Below are positions 9,428 through 18,563 of a stretch of DNA of 27,136 nucleotides, piece after piece. The stretch is from Chara braunii. Taxonomy: Eukaryota; Streptophyta; Charophyceae; Charales; Characeae. A program made the translations under genes and the position numbers. The notes below the pieces were generated by a model, which searched no databases, was not told the origin of the DNA, and saw only the letters and a program-made list of their open reading frames with translations. The first letter of the stretch is position 1, and each line of letters opens with the position of its first letter. The stretch is from contig BFEA01000011.1 in assembly GCA_003427395.1 (NCBI GenBank), forward strand, positions 1,508,283-1,535,418, in the 5' to 3' direction.

Positions 9428-10192
9428 ATGGTTAAAATCGTAGAAGAAACAGGGAACAACATGGTTAAAATCGAAAGGGCGGACCTCCGCAAGGAGTGGG
9501 AGAGTTTCAGTGTCCCCTTGGACCATCGCACCGAAAGATATTTGGCCGGGCATGAGAAGGGTGTTGAACTTGAGAGAGGGGTCTTTCTTTGGGCTTGGTT
9601 CGTTGTAGGGATCTGGGAAGGGGATCGGTGGACAAGAACCAGACCAGGGAACAGTGGGAGAACCTTACGAGCTGAAGTTTGCGTCGAAGGAACGATTTAC
9701 GTGAGTTTGAGGCCTGGGTAGATTACGTCGTACATTGGGGTCTGGGGTGGCTTTGGACGGACCATTGGGAGGTCCGTGCCAAACCAGTCTTGAGGCAAAT
9801 TTTTTAGCAATCACCTCATCAGCACCGCCTTGCGATCTGTTTTCGGGTAACTTGTGCCCAAGAAGGGGAATATCCGCGGGCTACAGGTTGCGTCCAAGCC
9901 ATTTTTCCATCGTACGTCTTCAGGAGAGTTTGCAAGGAAGGGGCCGCCTACGAGAAGGCAGTAAGGTCGATACAACGGGAGGCCGGAAGGGGGTTGTCCT
10001 TTAGGTCCCTCCATTGGTACTTCACGTACTGTGTGGATAACCGAGTGCCATACGGGGCCAAGGCTGACCGGATAAGGGAAAGGATCTCCTTAGACTCTAA
10101 GAGAGATCGTGAAGGAGGTAGGGATTACCGGTATTAGAGAGTGTTTGGGATACGACAAAACGTGTTCTAGGATGAATGGTTTACTTCGATAG
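9428..10192 (+). pseudogene. Element B upstream ORF 2, multiply frameshifted
   Basis: The protein starts MVKIVEETGN at 9428, close to the MVKFVVSNGG start of ORF 4. It has GVFLW at residues 51-55, matching G-x-F/Y-V-W in ORFs 3 and 4. The first frame ends at 9721. Coding character then continues in other frames as FEAWVDYVVHWGLGWLWTD (about 9700-9760) and LSFRSLHWYFTYCVDNRVP (about 9990-10050), the counterpart of PFRALWLLHTHCVNHEVP in ORF 3. The end overlaps the start of ORF 3 by up to 17 bases in one of the possible frames. Function is unknown. The fragments suggest an original of about 230 residues. Confidence 0.5.
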
Positions 10193-10853
10193 AGATCTCG
10201 AGGCCTTCGTTAAATCAGAATTAGCGGAACAAAGGACCCGTGTTTTGGTTTCGGGAAGCGGAGAGGTCTTTGACTGGAGAAGATTAGAAGGCGTGGAGGT
10301 CACCGCAGAGGGTAATTTTGTGTGGATGGAGTCGGTAGAGGCAAGAAGGAGAGAAAAGACTGGGGAGGAGGCAACATTGTGTCTTAAAGTTACTTTTGTA
10401 ATTTTCGTCGAACCTGCCTCGTGGACTAGGTTTGTAGTGCCCCTAGTCTTAGGTCAAGGGAGTGGGTTGGACTTGTTGCTGGAAGAGGCTAGGGGAGTAA
10501 GGAAGAGGTGGATAGATAGGATCCTACGGGAGGTTGGGGTTGTCGCCAAGGAAAGGGAGAGGTTCGCTCGCACAGGAGAGACACCGCGAGCCGGTTATCT
10601 TGTGACCACAAGAGTGTCGGGATTTGCATCCTGGATAGTGAACGAGGAAGGGATATTGAGGGTCTTGGAGAGAGGCAAGAGGTTAGGTCTGCCCTTCCGA
10701 GCTTTGTGGTTACTCCACACCCATTGTGTGAACCACGAAGTTCCACCTCGACGCAAACTTTGGGGGATTTATAGGAGGCTAGGGGCCCTCGAAAAGGCAT
10801 TTTTGCTCGCCCCAAAGGGGTATCACAAGTGGGTGTTCAAGCTACCGTGGTAG
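10176..10853 (+). CDS. Element B upstream ORF 3, intact 225-residue protein of unknown function
   Basis: This is the longest intact ORF of the upstream array. It starts MVYFDRDLEAFV and ends FKLPW. It shares fixed positions with ORF 4: Trp34, Gly46, an aromatic at 48, Val49 and Trp50 occur at the same residues in both, and a SWT box lies at 82-84 (86-88 in ORF 4). The C-terminal half is helical and charged, with PFRALWLLHTHCVNHEVP at 173-190 followed by a R-K-x3-GI-x2-RLG box. It has no zinc knuckle, protease loop, polymerase motif or membrane segment. Its TAG is followed at once by the ATG of ORF 4. Possibly an accessory, structural or RNA-binding protein; that is speculation. Confidence 0.6.
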   Translation: MVYFDRDLEAFVKSELAEQRTRVLVSGSGEVFDWRRLEGVEVTAEGNFVWMESVEARRREKTGEEATLCLKVTFVIFVEPASWTRFVVPLVLGQGSGLDLLLEEARGVRKRWIDRILREVGVVAKERERFARTGETPRAGYLVTTRVSGFASWIVNEEGILRVLERGKRLGLPFRALWLLHTHCVNHEVPPRRKLWGIYRRLGALEKAFLLAPKGYHKWVFKLPW

Positions 10854-11547
10854 ATGGTGAAATTCGTTGTTAGTAACGGAGGGACTGTGGAGTTGGTGGA
10901 GGCCGTCGGAGGAGAAGTCTTGGTTCCGGGTGACCCGCACATGATCCCTCATTGGATGAGTGTTGAGAAGGGGGGAGTAGTCAAAGAAGGCGCTTACGTG
11001 TGGGTTAGGGCGCGTCGATTGACGTGGAAGGAAGGAGTGTGGAGGGGTGGTCCGCCGCATATCGGAAGGTTCCTCGAGATATACACGACCGTTTTCCTGG
11101 ACGACGATTCGTGGACCGAGGTTTGGAGAGGCTTGGTGACCGGTCGGGAGGTACACACTAGCTACCGAGAATCCGCAAGGAAGGTGGAAAACGACTTGGT
11201 CGTAGGGGATTACGAAGAGGGGACCTTCGAATCTTGGACGCTGGTCTCGTTCGCGGAACCGGGCGAGGTCCCCCGCTTCTCGAAGGTACTCCAAGCGGTT
11301 TTGGCCGACTTTCTGGTACGGACGCTCCTGCCGGAGGAGAAGGTAGTAGAGTTACTTCGGTCTGCCCATCGGTCGGGGATTCTGGCTTTACACCTGGTGT
11401 GTTGATGCAGGGGTGCGGGAAAAGAGAGAAATAGTAGGGATCTTGGACCGACTGGGGGAGTTTGAAGAGGTATGGGGCGCACGTCGTCGACGTCCCGTAC
11501 GCTCGTATCTTTGTGGAGGAGCAAGTGATCAACCGGAGGGGGTATGA
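10854..11547 (+). pseudogene. Element B upstream ORF 4, paralogue of ORF 3 with one frameshift
   Basis: The first frame (183 codons to 11405) starts MVKFVVSNGG directly after the TAG of ORF 3. Trp34, GAYVW at 46-50 and SWT at 86-88 line up with ORF 3. After HRSGILALHLVC a shift of one base at about 11404 leads to VREKREIVGILDRLGEFEE, matching RRKLWGIYRRLGALEK of ORF 3. The protein would end at TGA 11545-11547, about 230 residues in all, like ORF 3. That stop overlaps the ATG of ORF 5 as ATGA. Only one lesion is apparent, so this copy is nearly intact. Function is unknown. Confidence 0.6.
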
Positions 11548-11989
11548 GCCTTCTTAGGGGGGACATGATAAAGGGCATTCTGGAGACGCATTGGTCCTCT
11601 ACCTCCCAAAATCGGGCTGAGCCATTATCCCTCGAGCTCAGTGGGTTCAAAGGGAAGAAGCTCGGAGCTACCGTGGCAAGGTGTTCGTCCGCCTGACCAT
11701 GAGCAACGAAGGTGAACTGCTGGTCGGGAGAGCAAAGGTCTTCCTCTCAAAAGAGGGCCTCGCAGAAGCAGTTTTGAGATTGAAGCAGGTCGTAAGAACC
11801 AGGTTGGAGGAGCTAGTTAGCGAGGTAAAGCTGCCAAGGGGGTGTCGAATCTCCTATCGGGTGACATACGCTGGGCTTGGAGAAATCTTGTTTTTCGCCA
11901 CCAGGCGCGCAGTGGAAGTACCCAGGTTCATCTTCAAGAGAATCCATCCCTCTGAGACTGTTAAAGAAGGCAGTGGAAAGAAGGGTTGA
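11544..11989 (+). pseudogene. Element B upstream ORF 5, frameshifted
   Basis: The ATG at 11544 overlaps the ORF 4 stop (ATGA). The frame starts MSLLRGDMIKGILETHW and ends at 11696. After a shift before about 11680 it continues as RGKVFVRLTMSNEGELLVGRAKVF to a TGA at 11987-11989. The second part, with LRLKQVVRTRLEELV and RISYRVTYA, parallels ORF 7 (LLEVKRRFEE, RLHLVEARF). It is shorter than ORFs 3 and 4, about 148 codons. No known domain. Confidence 0.5.
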
Positions 11990-12038
11990 GATCCTAAATC
12001 AATCACTTTACTGATTCGGACTTGCATCCTCTCTTGAC

Positions 12039-12541
12039 GTGGTGTCTTCTAAATCCAAGTCACAACGATTGGTCCTAGCTGAACAACCTAGGGATACGTT
12101 TGAAGGTTGGGGCCAGCATGTGAGGGACTCGGCGATCTCACGGAGGTACCTTCGGGAGATTTGTGAAACTTGGCTAGAAGGCCTCGACCCTTCGGAGCTC
12201 ATATGCATTGCCATTGCCTGCAAGCGAAGGAGCATTAGGCATGAGTGAGCCTAGCGATCCGGGATTGGCAGGCTTAGATAGGGTAAGGGCGAAACTCTAT
12301 AGGATTTTAACCCTTTGTTGGGAAGAGCAGAGAAGGGCTAGGCCTAGCTCCTAGTGATCTGGGATTGGCAGGCTTAGATAGGGTAAGGGCGGAACTCTAT
12401 AGGATCCTAACCCTTTGTTGGGAAGAGCAGAGAAGGGCTAGGCCTAGCTCCTTGGCTAGGACTAAGACTCTAGAAACGGCATCGATCCGGGTCTTTGACG
12501 AACAAAAAGAAGCGCTGCTTGAGCGAGGGGGACATGCATGA
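12039..12541 (+). pseudogene. Element B upstream ORF 6 region, disrupted by a 100-bp duplication
   Basis: A frame open from 12015 gives RYLREICETWLEGLDPSELI and ends at TGA 12246-12248. The next ATG (12241) overlaps it as ATGAGTGA and opens MSEPSDPGLAGLDRVRAKLY, which stops at the end of the first copy of a 100-bp tandem duplication. The second copy restores an open frame (12356-12541) to LLERGGHA and a TGA that overlaps the ATG of ORF 7 as ATGA. With only one repeat copy, 12241-12541 would be a single ORF of about 66 codons. The helical character resembles the C-terminal half of ORFs 3 and 4. Function is unknown. Confidence 0.4.
12251..12450 (+). repeat. 100-bp tandem duplication, two near-identical copies
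   Basis: 12251-12350 and 12351-12450 match except for a handful of bases. The length is not a multiple of three, so the duplication shifts the reading frame of the ORF it lies in. The few differences indicate that the duplication is not brand new. Confidence 0.95.
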
Positions 12542-13014
12542 GAGCTAGCTTTTCGTCAGACTCGGTAAATTGGGAATTAGAGGTTCGGGACGATGGCCTC
12601 GAGGTCGAGGTAGAGGGGGTGGCGGAATTAGCAGTCGGACTTCAGGAAGGGTTAGCTTTTAGAGCGAGTAAGGAATTCATTGTAGAAATCTGGAGGCTTG
12701 CACTGTGGAAGAAGAGGTCGTGGACGACATTGGCAAAATTTTCAATTACCATAGGAGAGTTAGGGAGGCCCCACTTCGCAAGAGAATGGAGAGAGCCGCT
12801 ACTAGAGGTTAAACGAAGGTTCGAGGAAGATGCTAGGAGCTTAGGAGTACCACTTGAAGCGAGACTACACTTGGTAGAAGCTCGGTTTTAGGATAGGTCG
12901 GGTGAATACGGAAAGGCTCTACGGCAGATGCTAAGTGAGGGAGGTGTCGCAGCTCGACGGGAGTGTGAAGATTCCTTGGCCACGATGACTGAGAGATTGG
13001 CCAGGGTGAGGTAA
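12538..13014 (+). pseudogene. Element B upstream ORF 7, one in-frame stop
   Basis: The ATG at 12538 overlaps the previous TGA. The frame encodes MRASFSSDSVNWELEV, then KEFIVEIWRL and KKRSWTTLAKF. The SWT box at 61-63 is shared with ORFs 3 and 4. A TAG at 12889-12891 interrupts it. The same frame then continues in a charged, helical style (YGKALRQMLSEGG) to TAA 13012-13014, giving 158 codons if the TAG is a nonsense mutation. The next ATG follows after seven bases. Function is unknown. Confidence 0.5.
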
Positions 13015-13021
13015 ATCACCA

Positions 13022-13336
13022 ATGATTAGGTACGAACGTGGAAACCCCGTCGGGATCCTGGAACGGGCTTGGAAATCGGGAGGGAGGTACAGAGTAACTC
13101 TCCCAAAGGTTAACACTAAAGGAACGGAGATCGTCGAATGTTTTGAGATATACGATCAGGAATCCGTGATTCGCTTCCCGGTCGTCTCCGAAGGAAGCCT
13201 AAAAACACGGCTAGCGGAAAATTTTCTATCGGCAAGTGATAGGCAACTTTTCACAACCGAACTAGCAGAACGGAAGGACCCTTTTAGGGCTTGCAGAGAG
13301 GGTGAGAGGAGCTTCCTCGAGAGAGCGTGTGGTTGA
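13022..13336 (+). CDS. Element B upstream ORF 8, 104 residues, unknown
   Basis: The protein starts MIRYERGNPVGILERAWKSG, similar in style to the MV(K/Y)F starts of earlier ORFs, and includes VECFEIYDQESVIRFPVV. It ends at TGA 13336 with FLERACG. The next open frame begins at 13352 and leads into gag, so this is the last member of the upstream series. It could equally be the broken N-terminal part of a longer module. No recognised domain. Confidence 0.45.
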   Translation: MIRYERGNPVGILERAWKSGGRYRVTLPKVNTKGTEIVECFEIYDQESVIRFPVVSEGSLKTRLAENFLSASDRQLFTTELAERKDPFRACREGERSFLERACG

Positions 13337-13351
13337 CCGGGTCGAATATAG

Positions 13352-15023
13352 GGGGCGACAAGAAATTCCTCGGGCGGCACACGGCCGGACCTAGGAAATC
13401 CCGCCTGGATTTATCGCCTGCTTTACCCTGACGACTCTGCGGTAAGAAAGATCTTGAACCGTGGACGGGTGATCGAGAAGTTTCCGTTGGGAGAAACCGG
13501 AGGGCACGAGCTGTTCACTCGATGCTGGGAATCTATGAGTGTTACGGACTTCGAGTGGTGGGCGCAAGTGGGGAAATTTATTAAGCCCCTATTTCAAGGA
13601 CAAGCAGGTGAGGTAGGTAGAGATCTGATAAGGCGTTGTTTTCATTAGGGGATTGAGAACGCCTTCGATCTAGAAATCGCGCGTTTAGCACTAACAACTT
13701 ACGACGAGAAATTGGTGCGAGACTCGTGGTGGACCGTGACTAGCGAAGAGTCAGCAGTGGGTACCAAGGAGAGACGTCCTGTAAAGAAGGAGGGGACTCG
13801 GAGGGGGATAGCAGCAACGAGGAGGGCACAAACAGTAGCGAGGAAAGCAAGTAGACGAAAACAATTGGGTCTATGGAGAGTGAAGTCGAACCCAGGCACT
13901 CAATCTCTTGGGTTGACGGGCGTTGCAGAGGTGAAAGGAGCGGCCCTAGGGATGAAACTGAGCAAAGAATCCAGAGGGATGACCGAGCGAGTAGGTATTA
14001 GAGACAGGGATGAGCGGAGTGCGGATCAGCCTTTTAAAGAAGTAGATGCTCCAGCTACGCAAAAGGTGGATGGCGAGGTGCATTTGCATAGGGATCTGGA
14101 GCCCTGAATACCAACAAGAGGGAGAGTGGTGGAAGCCTCGATGGGTATTCCCATCGAAACTCGATGGGCCGATCAGATGGATGTAGAAGAAGGGGGCAGA
14201 GGAGGCCCGACGGTAACGCGCGATAGAGCGAGCGGGTGGGGACCTCAGAGGAATGAGGAAGGAGCACTTAGGGGATGAGAGTTGCTGGAGGAACGTGTGA
14301 CGGAGGCAACCGGAGGCGCGCCTCGGTGGGCCGGTCGCGAGGCTGATTTTGCCTGGACCTCTGATGAGATGACGGGCAAAAATGTTGATCGAGCAGGCGG
14401 AGCATGGCGAAGTACGGGCCTTGCATGGTGGGAACATGAAGAGGAGGAAAGAGGTCCTCAGGAAAAAGGACCTAGGGGGCGTCTCCGAAGTCGACCACGT
14501 GTGGAAGAACTAGACCCGGCTTGGTATAAGCCCTATGACCCGGTTATAGACGGTCCAGCTGAGGGTCCGTATTTCTGTCGCTACGATGACAGGCGTGTTC
14601 CCTACTACGACGTCAACTTGGGAGTGGAGGCCCTTTATTTTAGTGGGAGAGATGTGACGAGGTGCGTAGAAAAGTGGGAGAGCTATGCGTTTTGAAAGAA
14701 GTTTTCCGAGAAGGAATGGATAAAACACTTTACCCAACACTCGGACCCGGAACTAGACCAGGCCATTAGAGCGATCTACCCTCCGGATGGAAGGTGGAGG
14801 ACCTTCAAAGCAATCTTGTTGAGGACCTTTGCATGTGATGACCTGATTCCGACAATCGAGGGTGTAACAGGTGACGCGAGGGGAACAAAAGAGCTTGGTG
14901 GCTTTCACCAAGAGATTCAAAAAACTCTCTCAGGCCCTAGTAGATTGGGGGATGTTGTCTGAAGTGGATAGGTGCGCAATGTTTATAGTACACCTTCCCG
15001 AAGAGAAAAGGAAAAGTTCTTGA
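13352..15023 (+). pseudogene. Element B gag, N-terminal region and capsid
   Basis: A single frame runs from 13352 to about 14875, interrupted only by stops at 13646-13648, 14105-14107, 14276-14278 and 14693-14695. The first part is acidic/aromatic, then a basic stretch lies near 13770-13870 (KERRPVKKEG, ARKASRRKQ). The capsid domain follows: WYKPYDPVIDGP, GRDVTRCVEKWESYAF, FSEKEWIKHFTQ, DPELDQAIRAIYPPDGRW and FKAILLRTFACDDLIP. After a frameshift near 14875 it continues with SLVAFTKRFKKLSQALVDWG and MFIVHLPEE to TGA 15021-15023. This pattern fits a Ty3-type Retrotrans_gag domain, which forms the particle shell. Confidence 0.75.
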
Positions 15024-15786
15024 AAAAGCCCCCAGGGACTTTGCATGCTTTGAGAACAAAGCCGAGGTGGTTTTTACTTGAGGAGGGATGGACGTGAGAG
15101 AATACATGAAGGAAAGCCCGGATTTGGCCTTGAAACAAAGACGGGGCCTGAAAAACGACGCTCCCCCGAGGGAACGAACGGCCCCCTTAGGGGTTGTCCG
15201 TGTTGGGGTGGAGGCCAAGGAAATTGGAGGAATGAGCCTGAAGGGGGAAACCAAGGGGCTTGGAGAAATGATCAGGACAGTCGAGCCAACAGGGGATCCA
15301 ATTGGGGGAGATCCCACTGGAAGGATGCGAGGGACGGTCGTTGGGGTAACCCTCCTCAAAATAGGCCCTCGGGTCCAAGATCGGATGAGCAACCGGCCAG
15401 GGTTCCTCCTCCGCCTGGAGCCGGAAGGACAAGCAGCTTGGGGCCTTCCACCAGGGCCCGCCCGCCCGCCCAACCGTACTCCCCAGAGTGGTTGTGTTTA
15501 TTGCAACGAGGAGAGTCACATCAAGCGCGAATGCCCGCACCTCACAGAGGCTCTAAAGTTGGGGGTCGTGAAGTTGAATGAGAACAAGTGGGTGGTGTGG
15601 GCTGATGACGGAGAACCGGTTTCCTTCTACCCTTCTATGAGGGTGAATGTGGACAAAAGAATTGCCCTACAAGAAGAAAAGCTGAAGAAGAGGCCTGAGA
15701 CTAGCGGAGTGGCCGAAACATCCAGAGTTCAGATGACGGAACTTGATCCAACCAAAGGAATCTCGATTCGGGAGCACCAAGTTTAA
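15016..15786 (+). pseudogene. Element B gag, nucleocapsid region with CCHC knuckle
   Basis: The frame continues from capsid (KAPRDFACFENKAEVVFT, stop at 15079-15081, then MDVREYMKESPDLALKQRRG). Between about 15160 and 15470 the plausible coding frame is a different one, rich in Gly, Asn, Arg and Trp (QGNWRNEPEGGNQGAWRND), typical of a nucleocapsid. It returns to the first frame for the zinc knuckle CVYCNEESHIKREC, a perfect C-x2-C-x4-H-x4-C, about 15490-15530. The following linker runs to a TAA at 15784-15786, after which the same frame continues into the protease. The role is RNA binding and packaging. Confidence 0.75.
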
Positions 15787-16728
15787 AGCATTAAGTTCGT
15801 TGAGACCTCCCTCGAGGAAGTTGAAGCGGATCAATGCTTAAGAGTGAGGACTCAAGCCAGGGCCAATTCTTCCGGAGAGAAAGAAGTTGCACCTGAGAAA
15901 AGCGGTGCGGACGGAGATCAGCCGATGACTGACGCAAAAATCGAGGAGAAGAAAGAGGCGGAAGGAAAAGGGGAAGGAGAACCCACCTCGCCTCGGAAGA
16001 GGGGACCAAAGAAATTTGAGATGAAATGTACCTTCGACGAGATATATACTGTGGCCCCTCTCCGACGGACCCTGATGCAACCCATGCAATGTACGCTACT
16101 CGAGTACCTAGCAGCAAGTAAGAATGCAAGGGAAGAACTTTTGAGTATCACCAAGAAGGTGAGAGTCCCGATGACCCAAGGGCCAACCGTCTCGGGTAAT
16201 GTGGTATCCAAAGAAGGCGTTCAACCCGGGACGACAATGTTCTCAAGGATCACTATGGAGAGTCTGTCGGCGAGTTGCTTCTCTGAAGAGGAGGTGAAGA
16301 GGTTTTGTGTGCTAGGCAGTGAACAGCTTCAGGCTACGGTTAACGGGAAAGACATGAGGGCCTTAGTGGATAATGGGTCCGAATCGACAGTTTGTTGGAA
16401 CTTGGTCGCCAAAGAGTTGGGACTAGAGATAGACAGGGAGGTCGCTCTGTCTATGGTCGTAGCGGACAACAAGTTACAGCCGGCCGAAGGAGTCTGTCAT
16501 AAGCCGGCCATCGAAGTCGCAGGAGTAGAAACTAGAGTTCCAATCTTTTCCGTAAGAGAGTGCTCGTCGGAGTTGATACGTGGACGCACCTGGCTCAGCG
16601 CGGTGCACGCTACTACAGTCACTCTCCCTGATGGAATGTGCGTGGTTCTCAGGACTGTGGACGCTCAAGATGAGCTTAACCGTACCAGCATCCCAAAGAG
16701 AGGAGGTGGTCGGTCTTGGATGTGTTGA
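15787..16728 (+). pseudogene. Element B linker and aspartic protease
   Basis: In frame with the preceding region across the TAA, this part starts with a charged linker (EKEVAPEKSG, KKEAEGKGEG). It then has the retropepsin: VNGKDMRALVDNGSEST with the catalytic D-N-G-S at 16369-16380, a hydrophobic V-P-I-F-SVREC strand, and LIRGRTWLSAV in place of the common ILG-x-D/W-L motif. DNG replaces the usual DTG or DSG. The frame ends at 16728 in a wrong-frame tail, and the expected continuation (DETPFFGKVPPDDKVEVEEI) lies in another frame downstream. The domain core is intact. Confidence 0.75.
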
Positions 16729-17043
16729 GTCCGCCTGGATGAGACCCCTTTCTTTGGCAAGGTGCCTCCGGATGACAAAGTGGAAGTCGAAGAGATTGGA
16801 GATCGGATTGTGATCAATGGGGTAGGGTACGAGAAGAAGTCCGAGGATGAGGAGTTTGGGGGATGTGTTAAGTTTTTTTTTTTGGAGGAATCCCTCTAGC
16901 CGGCGGAGGTAGAAAATAGAAAACCGTAGCAGAGAAAGTAAAACTCGTTGCGGTCAGCCGGGACCGAACAGGGGAGGCGACGATTTCCGAGGAAGAGATA
17001 GGCGAGATCATCAGGAGGCGAAAGGAGAAGGATGGATATAGGG
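16729..17043 (+). pseudogene. Element B protease-RT linker, decayed
   Basis: The frame from about 16734 encodes LDETPFFGKVPPDDKV and VINGVGYEKKSEDEEFGG up to a poly-T run at about 16873-16882, after which it stops at 16899. The rest to 17043 is interrupted by stops. The linker has no catalytic role. The poly-T run may be an expanded slippage site. Confidence 0.5.
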
Positions 17044-17440
17044 GATGAAAACCTCACAGAGAGGGAAAAAGAGCATGTAATAACTGTCCTGAGAGGGTGC
17101 GATAAGGCCATCCCTGTTCTGTAATGACGATTCGGAGCGAGGGAGGATGGACCCAAGCTACGCTAAGCCAACGAGGATCAACATGTAATGACGACTCGGA
17201 GCAAGGGAGGATAGACCCAAGATACGCTAAGCCAGCGAGGATTCATACCATCCCTCACGTGCCGTGGAAGGATAGACCCCCATGGGAGTATGCGCAGAAG
17301 GAGAAAGAGGAAATAGTCGCTTTCATAAAGGAGAAGATAAGGACGTTCGTAGCCGAGCCATGTGAAAGTGCCTACGCGAACAAATGTTTTTTTATCCGGA
17401 AAGGAGGTAGCAAATTCCTCGAAGAACAAATGCCGTCACC
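17044..17440 (+). pseudogene. Element B RT, N-terminal fragment only
   Basis: DENLTEREKEHVITVLRGCD, then (after a 64-bp tandem duplication) RIDPRYAKPARIHTIPHVPW, RPPWEYAQKEKEEIVAF and CESAYANKCFFIRKGG are the entry into a gypsy RT: the connection and the first finger strands. The similarity then stops at about 17401-17460. The palm with the F/Y-x-DD catalytic motif, the thumb and the start of RNase H are absent, a loss of roughly 1 kb compared with family members. Without the palm there is no polymerase activity. Confidence 0.8.
17121..17248 (+). repeat. 64-bp tandem duplication within the RT fragment
   Basis: 17121-17184 and 17185-17248 are near-identical, both starting GTAATGACGA. The length is not a multiple of three, so it shifts the frame. 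Both copies encode a GRIDPRYAKPA-like segment, one of them out of frame. Confidence 0.93.
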
Positions 17441-17460
17441 ATCCGAGACGTTGGATCTAT

Positions 17461-17790
17461 ACCCGAAGCGGATCTCTTATCAAAACTATAGTCAATTCAA
17501 AAAGGAGGTATTAGGGGTGCTCCATTGTCTAAAGATCTTTAGGCATTACATTTATGGAAGGCGATTCCTCCTTCGTGTGGACCCGACTGCGGTAGCAGCG
17601 GTACTTCAGAAAGACTTCTCCCTAACGGACCCAACTATAGCTCGAGGGATGATCCACATCAGGCTATACGACTACAAGGTCGAAAGAATCTTCGGGGCCA
17701 AGAGCCGTGTGGCCGACGGGCTGTCCCGAATTTCGATCCGGGAAGAAGACCGCCCAAGGCTAGAAGAAGAAGCCCGCCTAATAGCCAAGG
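17461..17790 (+). pseudogene. Element B RNase H, C-terminal remnant
   Basis: NYSQFKKEVLGVLHCLKIFR with the YIYGRRFLLRVDPTAV segment corresponds to the E and D boxes of Ty3 RNase H. LYDYKVERIFGAKSRVADGL is the usual end of the domain with the conserved N-x-VADALSR-type motif. The first catalytic Asp strand is missing because the RT deletion runs into this domain. The frame is continuous with integrase. Confidence 0.78.
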
Positions 17791-18563
17791 GCAATACCAT
17801 GAGCAACGCTGCAAATATGGCGGAGCCGGAGTCTTTTCCTGGGGAAGGCACGACCAGAGACTCGGAGGTGTTTCTAGCTAACCTCTACGATGAAAAGTAT
17901 CGAGACATAGGGCTATACCTAGCCGGTAGGCAAGAAGGAACTGAGGTTGTAAGGAAAGAGGCTCTTGGGTACTCATTAAAAGAGGGGCACCTTCTTAATA
18001 GGCCCACTAAGCTAGCACTACCCATGCGAGTACTATGTGATCATGAGGAAAGGAGAGCCATCATAAAAGAATTGCACATTGGAATCGTCGGCGGCCACCG
18101 AGGGGTAAAGCGAACATTCGACAAGGTCCGAAGACTTTATTGGTGGGACAGGCAGTACGCGGAAATCGAGAAATATTGCTCTACTTGTGACGCATGTCAA
18201 AAGAGGGTGATAGTCCATTACAAGGAACCCCTTTTCCCATCATTTCCTACCACACCTGGGGAGAAGATCCACATGGATCTAATAACCATGCCAAAGGGCG
18301 AAGGAGGGTTGCGATACATTATTAACGCTCGCGATGATCTTACGGGGTTCGTAAAGGCAAGGGCCGTTAAAAAGAAGATTGCGGAGGAGATTGACGATTT
18401 TCTACTGGAATGTATTGCTAGATACGGATGCGCAGGGAAGATCGTCATGGACAGGGGTGCCGAATTCATGAACCAGAAAGTTAAGGGGATATTAGAGAAG
18501 GCGGGGATCAAGGCTGCTTATACAATCGCTTACCACCCCCAAAGCAATGCGCCAGTGGAGTGA
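17791..18563 (+). pseudogene. Element B integrase, zinc domain and catalytic core, nonsense after the catalytic Glu
   Basis: The frame is open from 17124 to 18563. The HHCC module is ELHIGIVGGHRGVKRTFDKV followed by WWDRQYAEIEKYCSTCDACQ. The core has IHMDLITMPKG (first Asp), IVMDRGAEFMNQ (second Asp) and YHPQSNAPVE, whose Glu (18558-18560) is the third catalytic residue. The next codon is TGA (18561-18563) where the family usually has Arg before GHQTL, and the coding sequence clearly continues beyond. Integrase inserts the cDNA into the host genome. All three acidic residues are present, and a single nonsense change truncates the protein. Confidence 0.9.

Noticed and set aside
13946-14437. 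163-codon minus-strand ORF within B's gag
   Set aside because: The plus strand here has a continuous gag-like frame interrupted by only a few stops; the minus ORF has no domain and is a shadow.
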